NCBI RefSeq assembly: GCF_000743525.1
Contig: NZ_JQGK01000011.1
Location: 2,963 to 52,145 of the forward strand
Direction of reading: 5' to 3'
Length of the DNA: 49,183 nucleotides
DNA from: Sulfurospirillum sp. SCADC
Lineage (GTDB): Bacteria; Campylobacterota; Campylobacteria; Campylobacterales; Sulfurospirillaceae
Made by a program: the position numbers and the translations under genes. The notes under the pieces were generated by a model that was not told where the DNA came from, did not search any database, and saw only the letters and a program-made list of their open reading frames with translations. Of this stretch, positions 41,764 to 49,183 are shown piece by piece (the stretch's first letter is position 1; each line of letters opens with the position of its first letter).

Positions 41764-42186
41764 ATGGATGCACTGTTTTTAATCGTTCCGCTTGGCGTTG
41801 CCTTGAATTTATTCGCCTTCCTTTTCTTTGAAAAAAAGGCTATCGCGTCTAAGAAGCTTAAGGAATCGAAAGGGTTGCCACCTCCAAGTGTGGAAGATTT
41901 TTACGAGAAGTTTCAACGCTATGAGACACTCACGAATGTTATCGGGTATTTTATAACGGCGTATGTAATCTCCTTAGCCCTTGCGAGCATTAAGTACGAC
42001 CCTTCGTATGAGCTGACGCATGCACTCTCCTACATTTTTGCTACAACGTTTATTGGAACGCTGATTATCTTTGGAATGAAGCTTAAAAAAAGCATTCTTG
42101 TGCAAGTTTTTGCAACGTTTTTATTTGGAGCACCGCACATTGTCGCAGCTTCTCTTGGTTTTTTAACGCGTTATCTCATAGGCTAA
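41764..42186 (+). CDS. Small membrane protein of unknown function
   Basis: 140 aa with four likely membrane segments (about 4-20, 52-72, 83-101, 109-136) and a charged cytoplasmic stretch (25-50) between the first and second. I do not recognise the family. It has a clear AAGGAG RBS, its own terminator, and no operon partner. Confidence 0.65.
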   Translation: MDALFLIVPLGVALNLFAFLFFEKKAIASKKLKESKGLPPPSVEDFYEKFQRYETLTNVIGYFITAYVISLALASIKYDPSYELTHALSYIFATTFIGTLIIFGMKLKKSILVQVFATFLFGAPHIVAASLGFLTRYLIG

Positions 42187-42192
42187 GCCTTC

Positions 42193-42226
42193 ACTAGGAC
42201 ACTATACGTGTGTCCTAGTCCATTTT
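42193..42226 (+). terminator. Terminator after the 140-aa membrane protein
   Basis: ACTAGGACAC (42193-42202) and GTGTCCTAGT (42210-42219) form a 10-bp stem with a 7-nt loop, followed by CCATTTTT. It lies 7 bases after the stop codon and close to the bioD promoter. Confidence 0.8.
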
Positions 42227-42229
42227 TGC

Positions 42230-42235
42230 TATACT
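42230..42235 (+). promoter_or_regulatory. -10 box of bioD
   Basis: TATACT lies 22 bases before the bioD ATG, directly after the terminator of the preceding gene. Confidence 0.45.
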
Positions 42236-42257
42236 AACGCAAAAAAAGAAGTTTTCT

Positions 42258-42932
42258 ATGAAATATCCTCCCATTTTTATTACTGCTACCAATACCGATG
42301 TGGGTAAAACCTACACCACCCTCAAACTGCTTGAGGCACTCAGTGCCAAAGGGCTCAAAGTTGGTGTTATGAAGCCGATTGAAACGGGTGTGGTGACACA
42401 TCCTTTGGATGCCACACTGCTTTTTGAAACAGCCAAACGGTACCATCCTGCCCTAGAAGCGTTAAAACTTCGCGATATTGTTCCCTATCAATTTGAGCTC
42501 CCTGCGGCTCCTTATGTGGCAAAAGGGCGTAAAAAAGTGAGTTTAGAATTGTTGGAGAGTGCGTATGCCAAGATCGAAGCCTTGTGTGATATTGTCCTAA
42601 TTGAAGGGGCAGGTGGGCTGTTAGTGCCGATTGAGGAAGATCTTTACATGTACGATTTTATTCGCCTGTTTAATGCCAAAACACTGCTCGTTGGACACGA
42701 CCAACTCGGGTGTATCAACGATATTTTGCTCAATCTGCATCTGTTAGATGGCTTGGGTGTGGATGATTATGAGTGGTGTGTTAATTTTAAAGGGGATCGA
42801 AGTTCTTTTGATGAAACCACCCTGCCATTTTTTAAAAAAGTGTTTGGCAGAGTGCTTTCAGTCCAAGACGATATAGATGAAATTTTAAAAAGTTTAGTAA
42901 GTTACCATGACGTTCAAACGGATAAACTCTAA
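42258..42932 (+). CDS. bioD: Dethiobiotin synthetase
   Basis: 224 aa. It has FITATNTDVGKTYTT (P-loop), the KPIETG motif (lysine contacting diaminopelargonate and CO2) and the EGAGGLLVPI block. It closes the ureido ring of dethiobiotin. The related bioF is at 19885, so the biotin pathway genes are scattered. Its last 39 bases overlap the 3' end of the convergent glycine-zipper gene. Confidence 0.94.
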   Translation: MKYPPIFITATNTDVGKTYTTLKLLEALSAKGLKVGVMKPIETGVVTHPLDATLLFETAKRYHPALEALKLRDIVPYQFELPAAPYVAKGRKKVSLELLESAYAKIEALCDIVLIEGAGGLLVPIEEDLYMYDFIRLFNAKTLLVGHDQLGCINDILLNLHLLDGLGVDDYEWCVNFKGDRSSFDETTLPFFKKVFGRVLSVQDDIDEILKSLVSYHDVQTDKL

Positions 42933-43415
42933 GGGTTTGTCCGAATACTTAACAATCGTTTGACCTTTATAGTTCGCTGTGTTGCGATACCCCATAAATT
43001 GTTCCATACTTTTCTCTTCATAACGAGTCGCACAACGTCTCTCTATGCGATACCCAGGAGGTGGCGGTGTGCTCGTTGCATTTTCTGCGAGGTTTTTACC
43101 CACCAATGTTCCCACGATAGCTCCACCAACGGTTGCTGCCGTGTTGCCTCTGCCGCCACCGACTTGATGCCCTAAAACACCGCCTGCAACACCACCGATG
43201 AGCGCACCCGCTACGCCGCTGCCATCATTGGACGGTTGTGGAGCATAATGCACTTCAACTTGCTCATCCCAACACTCTTGGTAGGGGACCCGAGAGTTGA
43301 CCATACGGTACTCTGGTTTACTGGTTATAACGCGTACCTCTTCAGTTAGATTGAGCGTCTCCGCATAAAGGAGAGAACCCAAAAATAGAAGGGACGCATA
43401 AAAGATTTTTTTCAT
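42894..43415 (-). CDS. Glycine-zipper 2TM (SlyB/17-kDa-like) envelope protein
   Basis: 173 aa. A Sec signal peptide (ending near LLYA) precedes a glycine zipper (VAGALIGGVAGGVLGHQVGGGRGNTAATVGGAIVGTL, about 69-105), which places it in the 17-kDa/SlyB glycine-zipper family of the cell envelope. Cys residues at about 48 and 128 might form a disulfide. There is no lipobox. It overlaps bioD tail-to-tail by 39 bases; this end is rarely conserved, so the C-terminus is lineage-specific. Confidence 0.75.
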   Translation of the reverse strand: MKKIFYASLLFLGSLLYAETLNLTEEVRVITSKPEYRMVNSRVPYQECWDEQVEVHYAPQPSNDGSGVAGALIGGVAGGVLGHQVGGGRGNTAATVGGAIVGTLVGKNLAENATSTPPPPGYRIERRCATRYEEKSMEQFMGYRNTANYKGQTIVKYSDKPLEFIRLNVMVTY

Positions 43416-43522
43416 GTTGACTCCTTATTTGCGAATTGTAGCACATGCAATTGAACGAAGTGTTAACGAAACTTACAGTCAAAATTTGTTATTATTTTCG
43501 CAAAATCATCAAGGAGCGGTGC

Positions 43523-44395
43523 GTGAACCATTTGATAAATACACGGGATTTTTCGTTGGAAGAGATAGAGCAGTTGTTTGAGAGAGCAACCGAGTTTTTG
43601 GATGAAAAACCACGCGAAATTTTGAAAAATAAAACGGTCATCACCATCTTTTTTGAGAACTCAACGAGGACACGAAGCAGTTTTGAAATCGCAGCCAAAC
43701 GCCTTGGCGCAATAGTTGTCAGTCTTGATGTCTCACGCAGCTCTTCGAGTAAAGGTGAAACGTTGTTTGATACCGCAGCCAACCTTGATGCGATGGGACC
43801 AGATGCCATTGTCGTGCGCCATAAAAGCTCAGGCGTGCCTCACATCTTAGCCAATTATGTCAACTGTCCTATCGTCAATGGCGGCGATGGAAGCCATGCG
43901 CACCCGACCCAAGCGCTCTTAGATCTTTTTACGATGAAGCGTCATTTTGGCGATGTTAAAGGTAAAAAAGTGGCAATTGTGGGAGACATTAAAAACTCGC
44001 GTGTTGCGAACAGCAATATCGAGCTTTTAGGACGTGTGGGCGTTGAAGTCATTTTGGTGGGACCTCCGCATTTCTTGCCACAAACCGATCTTCGTGTGCA
44101 TCATAGCATCGAAGAGGTGATCGACGAGGTCGATGTGATTATGAGTTTGCGGGCACAAACCGAGCGCCATGCCAATCAGATTTACGCTTCACTCAAAGAT
44201 TATGGAACCGATTTTTGCATTACTGCAAAACTGATGGGAGCGCGCGACATCATCATTTTGCATCCAGGCCCTGTGCATCGCAATGTCGATGTCGATGATT
44301 TTATGATGAAAGATCCACGCTCTAAAATTTTAGAGCAAGTTAAAAACGGTGTGGCGGTGCGAATGGCGGTGTTGGAGAAGCTGATTGAACATTGA
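43523..44395 (+). CDS. pyrB: Aspartate carbamoyltransferase catalytic subunit
   Basis: 290 aa from GTG 43523 (RBS AAGGAG at 43514); the longer frame back to 43445 overlaps the promoter region. It has the carbamoyl-phosphate motif [20 protein letters not shown], the HPTQALLD motif and [13 protein letters not shown]. It makes carbamoyl-aspartate in pyrimidine synthesis. No pyrI regulatory subunit is next to it; pabB overlaps its end by 11 bases. Confidence 0.95.
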   Translation: MNHLINTRDFSLEEIEQLFERATEFLDEKPREILKNKTVITIFFENSTRTRSSFEIAAKRLGAIVVSLDVSRSSSSKGETLFDTAANLDAMGPDAIVVRHKSSGVPHILANYVNCPIVNGGDGSHAHPTQALLDLFTMKRHFGDVKGKKVAIVGDIKNSRVANSNIELLGRVGVEVILVGPPHFLPQTDLRVHHSIEEVIDEVDVIMSLRAQTERHANQIYASLKDYGTDFCITAKLMGARDIIILHPGPVHRNVDVDDFMMKDPRSKILEQVKNGVAVRMAVLEKLIEH

Positions 44396-45347
44396 GTTTG
44401 CGACCAAGCTCAATGCGTTTGGCAAAGCGAGAAAGCCTTTTTTCTTTATGATTGATTATGCGGCAGAACAGTTTGAGATATTTCCTCTTGATGCCGTTCC
44501 AAGCGGCATTGTGTACCAGTTAGAGAGCCAAAGTAACGCTTCTAATGCGTTTACATGTAAAGATGTTTTGTGGGCAAAAACGCCTCCTTCTAAAGAGCAC
44601 TATTGTGCTCAATGCGACGCGGTGATCGAAGAAATCAAAGCAGGCAATACCTACCTGCTCAATTTGACCGCGCCCACCAAAGTCGAGCTTTCAAGTTCCC
44701 TTGAAACTCTTTTTTACACCGCCAATGCGCCGTTTAAACTCTGCTATCACGAACACTTTGTCTGCTTTTCACCGGAGCGTTTTGTGATGCTTAAAGAGAA
44801 TCAGATCAGCACCTATCCAATGAAAGGGACGATCGATGCGAGTATCCCTAACGCGCAAGAAATGATCTTAAACGATGAGAAAGAAAAAGCGGAGCATGTG
44901 ATGGTTGTGGATTTGTTGCGCAATGATCTTTCGATGGTTTCAAAGCAGGTACGCGTGGAGGAGTTTCGCTATGTCGAAACGATCCAAGCAGGCACCAAAG
45001 AGCTTTTACATGTAAGCTCCAAAATCACGGGAAAATTGGATGAACAGTGGCACGAAAACGTGGGCACCATCATAGCCAAACTGCTTCCAGCAGGCTCCAT
45101 TAGCGGTACACCCAAACGCAGCAGTGTGGAGATCATCGAGCGTCTTGAAGGGTATGATCGAGGCTATTTTACGGGTATTTTTGGGGTGTACGATGGGAAA
45201 AGTTTGGACAGTGCGGTGATGATCCGCTTTTTGGAAAAAACCAAAGAGGGTCATCTGTTTAAAAGCGGAGGAGGCATTACGCTTTTAAGCGATGCGCAAA
45301 AGGAGTACGATGAGCTGTGTGATAAAGTCTATATCCCCGTGTTTTGA
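44385..45347 (+). CDS. pabB: Aminodeoxychorismate synthase component I
   Basis: 320 aa from TTG 44385, 11 bases inside pyrB; GGAGA lies upstream. It is the chorismate-binding domain only, with no glutamine amidotransferase part: [10 protein letters not shown], the VDLLRNDL motif, [17 protein letters not shown] and [11 protein letters not shown]. It forms 4-amino-4-deoxychorismate for folate. About 320 aa is typical of the short PabB of this phylum. pabC overlaps its 3' end by 38 bases. Confidence 0.9.
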   Translation: MNIEFATKLNAFGKARKPFFFMIDYAAEQFEIFPLDAVPSGIVYQLESQSNASNAFTCKDVLWAKTPPSKEHYCAQCDAVIEEIKAGNTYLLNLTAPTKVELSSSLETLFYTANAPFKLCYHEHFVCFSPERFVMLKENQISTYPMKGTIDASIPNAQEMILNDEKEKAEHVMVVDLLRNDLSMVSKQVRVEEFRYVETIQAGTKELLHVSSKITGKLDEQWHENVGTIIAKLLPAGSISGTPKRSSVEIIERLEGYDRGYFTGIFGVYDGKSLDSAVMIRFLEKTKEGHLFKSGGGITLLSDAQKEYDELCDKVYIPVF

Positions 45348-45912
45348 GACGCTCAAAGCGGTGGATGGTGAAGTACAGCACCTTTCGTTTCATCAAGCAC
45401 GCTTCGATAAAACGCGCAAAGAACTCTATGGATCAACGCAGACAATCGTCCTTTTAGAGCATTTAAATCCACCCAAAGCGGTTACATGTAAAGTGCGCGT
45501 CGAATATGCCGAAACGATTCAAACGATCGAGTATCTTCCTTACGCACCGCGTGACTTTCAAACCTTCGCACTCGTGGAAGCGGACATAGACTACACGTAT
45601 AAGTACTGTAATCGAGAGGCATTAAACGCCCATCTACGTGATGATGTTGATGATGTTTTGTTTACATGTAAAGGTGAGCTCAAAGACACGAGCATCGCCA
45701 ATATCGCTCTTTTCATCGATGGAGTGTGGAAAACGCCGCTTCATCCCCTTTTGGAGGGAACCACGCGCGCACGACTGCTTACATGTAAGGAACTGAAGGC
45801 TGAAGTTTTAGACATCGAAAGCCTTCAAAAAGCGCAGAAATTTGCTATAATGAATGCACTTATAGGGTTTAGAATCATTGATAATGTATTATGGAAAAGG
45901 ATTGAATTTTGA
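45310..45912 (+). CDS. pabC: PabC-like class IV aminotransferase (4-amino-4-deoxychorismate lyase)
   Basis: 200 aa from the ATG at 45310, which has AAAAGGAG in front; the ATG at 45292 does not. It is a short class IV PLP enzyme with a YTYKYCNREALNAH segment (probable PLP Lys) and the NIALFIDG and LEGTTRARLL blocks. Forming pABA with PabB is likely from position. It is shorter than the usual 270 aa because the N-terminal domain is compact. Three palindrome cores occur inside. Confidence 0.8.
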   Translation: MSCVIKSISPCFETLKAVDGEVQHLSFHQARFDKTRKELYGSTQTIVLLEHLNPPKAVTCKVRVEYAETIQTIEYLPYAPRDFQTFALVEADIDYTYKYCNREALNAHLRDDVDDVLFTCKGELKDTSIANIALFIDGVWKTPLHPLLEGTTRARLLTCKELKAEVLDIESLQKAQKFAIMNALIGFRIIDNVLWKRIEF

Positions 45913-47630
45913 ATTGGGATTTATCAGCACTGTATGAAAACGAAGCGTTGCTAGAAGCGGATTTAAAAGATGCGGCATCGCGTGCAAAAAGCTTGGAGTC
46001 GGTCTGCAAAGGCAAGCTCAAAGAGTTACATGTCAACGAATTTTTAGAGTCCATTCGCGAATACGAATCGATCAACGAGAAGCTAGGACGCATTATGACC
46101 TACGCCTTTTTAAAATTTGCCACCAACAGCGACAATGGCGGCTTTTATGCCAAGTACCAACAAGCCCACTCCAACATCGCTGAAAACCTTCTCTTTTTTG
46201 AACTTGAATTTAATAAACTCTCCAAACCCAAACAAGAAGAGTTGATCGCTTCGGCTCCGATGTACACCTACTATTTAGAATCATTGGTCGAAGAAAAACC
46301 GTATCAACTCAGCCAAAAAGAGGAGCGCATTCTCCTTAAAAAAGAGATGACCTCCGCTTCGGCGTTTAGCCGTCTTTTTGATGAGCATTTCAGTCGCCTC
46401 AAATTCTCCTATGAAGGGCAAAAGCTCTCGGAAGAGGAGATTTTGAGCAAGCTTCAAGACGGTGATCGTAGTGTGAGACAAAAAGCGGCGAGTGCCTTTA
46501 CCAAAGGGCTCAAACCGCATCAACCTCTGCTTGCGTACATTTTCAATATGATTAAAACCGATCTTGCGAGCGATTGCGAACTTCGAGGCTACAAAAATGC
46601 CGAACAACCACGCCACATGGACAATAAAATCACCCAAAAAAGTGTCGATGCGTTGATCAAAAGTGCGGAGAGCAGCTTTGCCTTGGTGCAAGAGTATTAC
46701 GTGCAAAAAGCAAAACTTTTGGGGTTGCCAGAGCTGTATGAGTACGATCGTTACGCGCCGTTAGAAGCTTCCAGTGCTTCGTTTGATTTTGAAACATCCA
46801 AAGCGATTGTTCTTGATGCCTTTGCGAAATTCAATCCAAAATTTCATGAAATTGCCACAATGGCATTTGAAAAAGGGTGGATCGACGTTTTCCCTAAAGA
46901 TAAAAAACGAGGGGGCGCTTTTTCGCATCCGGCAACGCCTTCGACCCATCCCTACGTGCTGCTGAACCACACGGACACCAGACGTGACCTTTTTACCTTG
47001 GCACATGAGCTAGGACACGCGATTCATCAGTACCTCTCACGCGGTGTGGGCTATCTTGGAAGTGACACGCCGTTGACGACCTCTGAAACAGCTTCAGTGT
47101 TTGCAGAGATGCTCATTTTTGATGCGATCAAAGATAACCTCAGTGCGAGTGAAAAACGCTCTTTGTACGCGAGTAAAATCGAAGATATTTTCTCAACCCT
47201 TTACCGCCAAATCAATTTTACGACTTTTGAGCGTAAAGTACACGCACACGAGGGCGAGTTAGACCTTGAAACGTTCAATGCCTACTGGATGCAAGAGAGC
47301 CAAAAGATGTTTGGTAAAAGCATTACACTGAGCAAAGATTATGCGTTATGGTGGAGTTATATTCCCCATTTTATTCATTCTCCTTTTTACTGCTACGCTT
47401 ACAGTTACGGGCAGTTGCTCGTTTTAGCGCTGTACGGTCTTTACAAAAAAAGCGATAAAGCCCTTTTTGTGCAAAACTACACCGCTTTTTTAAGCGCAGG
47501 GGGCAGTCAAAGTCCTAAAGAGCTGATTAAAAAGTTTGGATTTGATATTGAAGATGAAGGTTTTTGGCAACTGGGTATTGGGGAGATCGAATCTATTTTG
47601 GCAGAATTTAAAGGAATGTGCGATGCTTGA
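45909..47630 (+). CDS. pepF: Oligoendopeptidase F family metallopeptidase
   Basis: 573 aa from TTG 45909, overlapping the pabC stop. It has the zinc motif AHELGHAIHQ (HExxH, about 365-369), with the third ligand Glu in TSETASVFAEML. The N-terminal half is helical, as in PepF/M3B enzymes. It cleaves short peptides in the cytoplasm. The next gene overlaps its 3' end by 8 bases. Confidence 0.93.
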   Translation: MNWDLSALYENEALLEADLKDAASRAKSLESVCKGKLKELHVNEFLESIREYESINEKLGRIMTYAFLKFATNSDNGGFYAKYQQAHSNIAENLLFFELEFNKLSKPKQEELIASAPMYTYYLESLVEEKPYQLSQKEERILLKKEMTSASAFSRLFDEHFSRLKFSYEGQKLSEEEILSKLQDGDRSVRQKAASAFTKGLKPHQPLLAYIFNMIKTDLASDCELRGYKNAEQPRHMDNKITQKSVDALIKSAESSFALVQEYYVQKAKLLGLPELYEYDRYAPLEASSASFDFETSKAIVLDAFAKFNPKFHEIATMAFEKGWIDVFPKDKKRGGAFSHPATPSTHPYVLLNHTDTRRDLFTLAHELGHAIHQYLSRGVGYLGSDTPLTTSETASVFAEMLIFDAIKDNLSASEKRSLYASKIEDIFSTLYRQINFTTFERKVHAHEGELDLETFNAYWMQESQKMFGKSITLSKDYALWWSYIPHFIHSPFYCYAYSYGQLLVLALYGLYKKSDKALFVQNYTAFLSAGGSQSPKELIKKFGFDIEDEGFWQLGIGEIESILAEFKGMCDA

Positions 47631-48072
47631 AGGCTTACTAGGAAGTGAAGAGTTCCATGGCTTAATGAAAAAACACGCCAAAGAGGTGTTGGAGATGCTT
47701 CTTAAACGGGGTGTTAATTTTTCGATTTTGACCAACATCGCTGATGTGACGTTTGATCCTGCTTTACCTTCGCATATCAGTCAAAATTTCAAACCCATCA
47801 CGATGTTTTTTTTAGCCGGTTACACCTTTGAGAGTGCCCAAATTTATAACGGCAGAATCAGTTTTGAAGCAGGCTTTGGAAGCGATAATTTTGGATCCTT
47901 GGTCTCTTTGCCGATGGAGGCGATTTTGCAGATTATTATTGAAGAGATTCCAGTGTTTATCAACCTAAGTGCACCACCAAAAGTAGCTTCTGTGCCCAAA
48001 GAGAGAGGAATTAAGCGCTCCATGGAAGCGCTTATGTCCAATCCCAACAATCACAATTTAATCAAAAAGTAA
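47623..48072 (+). CDS. Unknown conserved-looking protein (149 aa)
   Basis: The start is the ATG at 47623, with AAAGGAATG upstream; the open frame goes further back but that part is inside pepF. No family is recognised. A mixed alpha/beta protein with no signal or membrane segment; its middle contains a LPSHISQNFKPITMFFLAGYTFES stretch, and a basic Asn-rich C-terminus. It is coupled to pepF by an 8-bp overlap and converges on the LysR gene 3 bases later. Confidence 0.65.
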   Translation: MLEGLLGSEEFHGLMKKHAKEVLEMLLKRGVNFSILTNIADVTFDPALPSHISQNFKPITMFFLAGYTFESAQIYNGRISFEAGFGSDNFGSLVSLPMEAILQIIIEEIPVFINLSAPPKVASVPKERGIKRSMEALMSNPNNHNLIKK

Positions 48073-48075
48073 TCG

Positions 48076-48981
48076 TTAGGCTTTAAGGTCTTGTTTGTTC
48101 ATAATGTAGTTGATGACGCTGTCGATGAGCGCATCATGCTTGCGGTCTTTGATGTAGCATAGATAGAGCATACGCGTAAGCTTCAGCCCTTTCATTTTTG
48201 TCGTAAACAAAAGACCTTGTTCGACTTCATCCGCCACAATATGTTTTGAGAGAATCGAAACAGTGGGAGTCTCTTCAATGTTCGCTTTCATCAGCGTGTG
48301 TTTGACCGCGGTTGAGCTGGTAACAATGCTCTTAACCTTAAAACTTTTGCAATCAATATCCATCTTTTCAAACGTTTCGTGAATGATTTTACGGGTATTA
48401 GACTCTTCTTCACGGCAAATCCAGTTGTAAGAGAGGAGATCCTCTTTTTTAACGAGTTTTGGAAGTGGTGAGCGGCTTGTGATGACGAGTTCATCTTCTA
48501 ACCATTCGCGGTAAATAATCCCTTCTTGAAAGATAGGTGCTTCAATCAGCGCCAAATCCACTTTTCGATCGATGAGTTTTTCCGTAATATCTACGGCATC
48601 CTCGACTTTGAGCATCACATTGTTTTTAATCGCTTCTTGGATGTCATTGAGAAAATCGGGCAAGATGTAATTGCCAATAACAGGCGAGGCACCTAGGACA
48701 AAAATAACCTCTTTATTGACCAAACGAAGCATCTCACGCTCAGCCGCTAAGAGGTGTTTTTCAAGCTTGAGGGCTACTTTGTAAAGCTCTTCACCTGCGG
48801 TCGTGAGTTTAATGCCATTTTTTTTACGATCGACAATTTGAATATCGAGGTATTCTTCTAAGAGTTTGATCTGTTGCGTGACAGCAGGTTGGCTAATGCC
48901 TAGTTTTTTAGAGGCTTTGGAGAAGCTCTTTTCGCGCACAACGGTTAAAAAGGTTTCTACTTTGGAGAAATCTTTAAGCAT
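48076..48981 (-). CDS. LysR-family transcriptional regulator
   Basis: 301 aa from the ATG at 48981 (AAGGATT upstream). The winged HTH is at residues 3-60 (FSKVETFLTVVREKSFSKASKKLG...QPAVTQQIKLLEE). The substrate-binding domain follows (about 85-295). A TTG at 49017 in the same frame would lengthen it by 12 residues. Its ligand and target are unknown; the divergent gene beyond 49183 may be its target. Confidence 0.85.
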   Translation of the reverse strand: MLKDFSKVETFLTVVREKSFSKASKKLGISQPAVTQQIKLLEEYLDIQIVDRKKNGIKLTTAGEELYKVALKLEKHLLAAEREMLRLVNKEVIFVLGASPVIGNYILPDFLNDIQEAIKNNVMLKVEDAVDITEKLIDRKVDLALIEAPIFQEGIIYREWLEDELVITSRSPLPKLVKKEDLLSYNWICREEESNTRKIIHETFEKMDIDCKSFKVKSIVTSSTAVKHTLMKANIEETPTVSILSKHIVADEVEQGLLFTTKMKGLKLTRMLYLCYIKDRKHDALIDSVINYIMNKQDLKA

Positions 48982-49017
48982 GGAATAATCCTTATAATTT
49001 TCTTTTATAACTTGCAA

Positions 49018-49183
49018 TGATTATAACAAAAAATAATAGCAAAAACAATGTACTTTTCAATTCATATTTTTCACTCAGTACGCTATGGATCTGATGGAAT
49101 GTGTGTGGCAAAAATGTACAGAGTTTTGCTTAAACTTTTTTCGCTATAATAAATATAATAGACTTCTTGCATAACCTAACACA
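49018..49183 (+). promoter_or_regulatory. Divergent promoter region at the window end
   Basis: 166 bp without a gene. CTATAATAAATATAATA (about 49145-49161) holds two TATAAT -10 boxes pointing right, for a gene outside the window. The 49018-49075 part is A/T-rich with TTATAAC...TGATTATAAC, where LysR regulators often bind. No -35 is clear. Confidence 0.45.

Noticed and set aside
43445-43522. N-terminal extension of PyrB (26 residues)
   Set aside because: PyrB family proteins start close to the GTG at 43523, which has AAGGAG; the extension lies in the promoter region.
1-49183. CRISPR arrays, prophage or integrative elements
   Set aside because: No direct repeats with regular spacers, no phage structural or integrase genes; only the IS fragment is mobile.

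Overview
The window reads as a piece of a Campylobacterota (epsilonproteobacterial) chromosome, most likely Sulfurospirillum or a close relative. That placement is inferred from protein content: a remote-type CheZ, an HP0958-like zinc-ribbon protein, a DUF3972 protein, flgB-flgC-fliE placed directly before the division transpeptidase gene, and many TTG/GTG starts. It is mostly ordinary housekeeping chromosome, densely packed, with many 1-40 bp gene overlaps and strand switches.

Layout. 1-66 is the 3' end of a 5S rRNA gene, so an rRNA operon ends here. 119-2269 holds a DMT exporter, a thioredoxin-fold protein and, in reverse, a nucleoside-recognition membrane protein. A tRNA-Arg (anticodon GCG) lies at 2338-2414. 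2420-5066 (minus) is ftsW-murG-GNAT. 5190-8226 is flgB-flgC-fliE-ftsI, behind a sigma-54 promoter. hemH and a sigma-54-preceded unknown gene follow on the minus strand. 9988-11714 has an SDR, a DUF1566 protein, a 54-aa Cys-rich small protein and an orphan gene whose 5' end is cut by a transposase remnant. 11999-14054 is an AT-rich two-gene cassette (ABC-like ATPase plus DUF4276/TOPRIM-like protein) that looks like an acquired anti-phage module. 14233-23590 has a GH17-like membrane glucanase, alaS, maf, bioF, a lone ABC ATPase and PBP1A. glnA and a PHP phosphatase are on the minus strand. 26158-33394 is a long plus-strand run: cheZ, U32 protease-like, purE, DUF3972, glyQ, NIF3, zinc-ribbon protein, waaA, pseudouridine synthase. 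33671-37177 is the ffh-rpsP-khpA-rimM-trmD-rplS translation operon. 37256-39439 has a DUF89 protein and a NikK/NikL-like pair. 39543-49183 has an aminotransferase/AraC divergent pair, bioD, a glycine-zipper protein, pyrB-pabB-pabC-pepF and a LysR regulator.

Signals beyond genes. (1) The palindrome TTTACATGTAAA occurs 18 times exactly and its 10-bp core 31 times, inside and between genes, once as a 34-bp double palindrome: a HIP1-like iterated motif. (2) A dispersed hairpin repeat occurs three times at gene ends, with compensatory stem changes. (3) Two GG-N10-GC sigma-54 promoters, one before a gene of unknown function. (4) An IS remnant beside the ATPase/TOPRIM-like cassette. (5) A predicted leaderless AraC-family gene. 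All database-dependent statements are from memory of the families; no search was run.
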